DNA of 64,000 nucleotides from Niabella aurantiaca DSM 17617. GTDB lineage: Bacteria > Bacteroidota > Bacteroidia > Chitinophagales > Chitinophagaceae. Positions 62,897 to 64,000 of the stretch are shown here, in pieces (within the stretch, counting starts at the first letter, position 1; each line of letters begins with the position of its first letter). The stretch lies in NCBI RefSeq assembly GCF_000374125.1, contig NZ_KB893643.1:441645-505644 (forward strand). Direction: 5' to 3'. A program made the translations under genes and the position numbers. Under the pieces are notes generated by a model. That model saw only the letters and a list, made by a program, of their open reading frames with translations, ran no database searches and had not been told where the DNA came from.

Positions 62897-63193
62897 GGTA
62901 GTTAAAGTTTAATTGTTTTCAAATTTTCCTGTCGCCACATTTCTTTAATATATAGAAGTTCTATTGGTTATGAAAATTGCATGACATTTGTTAAAAAACA
63001 GATAAAAGCGAACCTGGAATATTCCGCACCCGGGCAAACACATTTTAAGCCGACAAATGAATGATACGCCGGCCAGCGACACGCCATCCACTCCCCAGAT
63101 CTTTTAAACAGGCCGAGCCTCGTCCTTACAAGCAACGGCCGCAGCCGTACCGTCATCCGGATATGCTCGCCCGGATCCCGCAGGGAATGCGCA

Positions 63194-63223
63194 CTTTCAA
63201 ACCTCAAACTTATCGTACCTTTG
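63194..63223 (+). promoter_or_regulatory. Putative promoter of the lactonase gene
   Basis: TTTC (63194-63197) and TACCTTTG (63216-63223) are 18 bases apart and match the Bacteroidota pattern TTTG - TAnnTTTG. The -7 box lies 16 bases before the ATG at 63240. The rest of the 62897-63239 gap (343 bases) shows no gene. Confidence 0.5.
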
Positions 63224-63239
63224 CATCTCAACTTTTAGC

Positions 63240-64000
63240 ATGAAGGCATTTTTTATCTTGTTGCTTCTTATGAGCGTTACGCTGAAAAACAAAGCGTATG
63301 GCCAATACCTCGTTGTGGGCACCTACACCCAGCACAACAGTACCAGTAAAGGCATTTATGTTTACGACTTTGATCCCCGCACCGGCACCCTGGTGGCCGC
63401 GGGCATGACGGAAACTGTAAACCCGTCTTACCAGCTTGTTTCAAAAGGCGGGAGATTTGTTTATTCCGTTAATGAAACCAAAGACGGGGACATCAGCGCT
63501 TTTTCGGTTGATAACGGCACCGGGAAACTTACGCTTTTAAATTCGGTAAAGAGTATGGGAGATGATCCCTGCTACCTCGAAAGCGACCGGAAAGGCAGGT
63601 GGCTGTTTGCTTCCAACTACTCCAGCGGGGATTTTTCCATTTATGCCATCAACAGCGATGGCACCATCGGCGCTTTTTCTCAACTGGTAAAACATACCGG
63701 AAGCGGGCCGGACCTCACCCGCCAGCAGACCCCGCACGTGCACAGTACCACCATCGACCCCGGCAATAAGTTCCTGTACGTATGCGATCTGGGAACAGAC
63801 CGGATCGTTTCTTATCCCTTTAATGCCCAAACGGGAAAAGTGGATACAGCAAGACAGTCCTTTATTCAAACGGCACCCGGCGCCGGTCCGCGCCATATGG
63901 TCATTTCGAAAAACAAAAAATTCGTTTACAATGTAGATGAAATGTTTGGCACCGTGAACGTTTACGCCCTGCATAAAGGGCAGCTGCAACAGCTGCAAAC
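63240..64000 (+). CDS. Lactonase family protein, 7-bladed propeller (5' part)
   Basis: The frame is open from ATG 63240 to the window end (about 253 residues), so the gene is truncated only by the window. It has a signal peptide (residues 1-22, ending AYG). The mature part shows propeller-blade repeats of the 6-phosphogluconolactonase type (YLVVGTYTQHNSTSKGIYVY, NPSYQLVSKGGRFVYSVNE, PHVHSTTIDPGNKFLYVCDLG). The likely role is hydrolysis of a lactone in the periplasm, although many members are uncharacterised. Confidence 0.85.
   Translation, partial: MKAFFILLLLMSVTLKNKAYGQYLVVGTYTQHNSTSKGIYVYDFDPRTGTLVAAGMTETVNPSYQLVSKGGRFVYSVNETKDGDISAFSVDNGTGKLTLLNSVKSMGDDPCYLESDRKGRWLFASNYSSGDFSIYAINSDGTIGAFSQLVKHTGSGPDLTRQQTPHVHSTTIDPGNKFLYVCDLGTDRIVSYPFNAQTGKVDTARQSFIQTAPGAGPRHMVISKNKKFVYNVDEMFGTVNVYALHKGQLQQLQ

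Noticed and set aside
1-64000. CRISPR arrays, tRNA genes, rRNA genes, prophage and complete insertion sequences
   Set aside because: No regularly spaced repeats, no cloverleaf-like sequence, and no transposase or integrase motif was seen on either strand by eye. A small tRNA could be missed.

Overview
The window looks like an ordinary chromosomal stretch of a Bacteroidota bacterium, most likely family Chitinophagaceae; a Niabella-like genus is a guess. The evidence is intrinsic. Several gene starts follow the Bacteroidota -7 element TAnnTTTG. There is a BlaI / M56-TonB signalling operon, several SPII lipoproteins, DUF3822 next to rsmD, a YpdA-type reductase, a GlmU-like protein next to tpiA, and a type B L31. 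Non-ATG starts (TTG, GTG) are common. No tRNA, rRNA, CRISPR array, prophage or complete insertion sequence was found. One RNA gene, rnpB, lies on the minus strand.

Layout. 0-5.6 kb: thioredoxin, two tandem FKBP lipoproteins and a DHH phosphoesterase, divergent from ndk, then a small secreted peptide and trhO. 5.8-9.7 kb: a BlaI repressor followed by two M56 (BlaR1-like) membrane proteases with C-terminal TonB-like domains, preceded by two palindromes that look like the BlaI operator. 9.8-16 kb (minus): a membrane protein, penicillin acylase, an RHH/SPFH pair, an SGNH hydrolase and a phytase-like lipoprotein. 16.3-27.2 kb (minus): rnpB, DUF2027-Smr, an APC permease, a polyprenyl synthase, rnr, lpxK, 5-FCL, rsmD, DUF3822 and a NamZ-type muramidase. 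27.3-36.4 kb: thiolase, YpdA-like reductase, pdhB, a sigma-54-type response regulator with no HTH, an ABC exporter, a methyltransferase and a glycosyltransferase.

36.5-49.1 kb: tpiA/GlmU-like, rpmE2, yajQ, trmH, the polyphosphate pair ppk1-ppx, panB, a radical SAM gene broken by two one-base frameshifts, a lipoprotein and rimO. 49.3-64 kb: a Tat-type FAD oxidoreductase under a palindromic operator, an M1 peptidase, cdd, folB, trxB, a GOB-like (B3-Q) metallo-beta-lactamase, tex, a lipoprotein ecotin, two more lipoproteins and the 5' part of a lactonase gene.

Most genes are housekeeping. The unusual content is between and within them. Two diverged copies (39399-39750, 61846-62193) of a ~350 bp non-coding element with 16 bp terminal inverted repeats form a MITE-like family. 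AT-rich short-word repeats recur in several intergenic regions. A 15 bp inverted repeat encloses a GC hairpin behind tpiA. Individual proteins also deviate from their families: RsmD has GPPY where (D/N)PPY is expected, the response regulator has no DNA-binding domain, ecotin is predicted to be lipid-anchored, and the metallo-beta-lactamase carries Gln for the first His ligand. I see no clearly new multi-gene system; the best candidate for something undescribed is the TIR-bounded repeat family.
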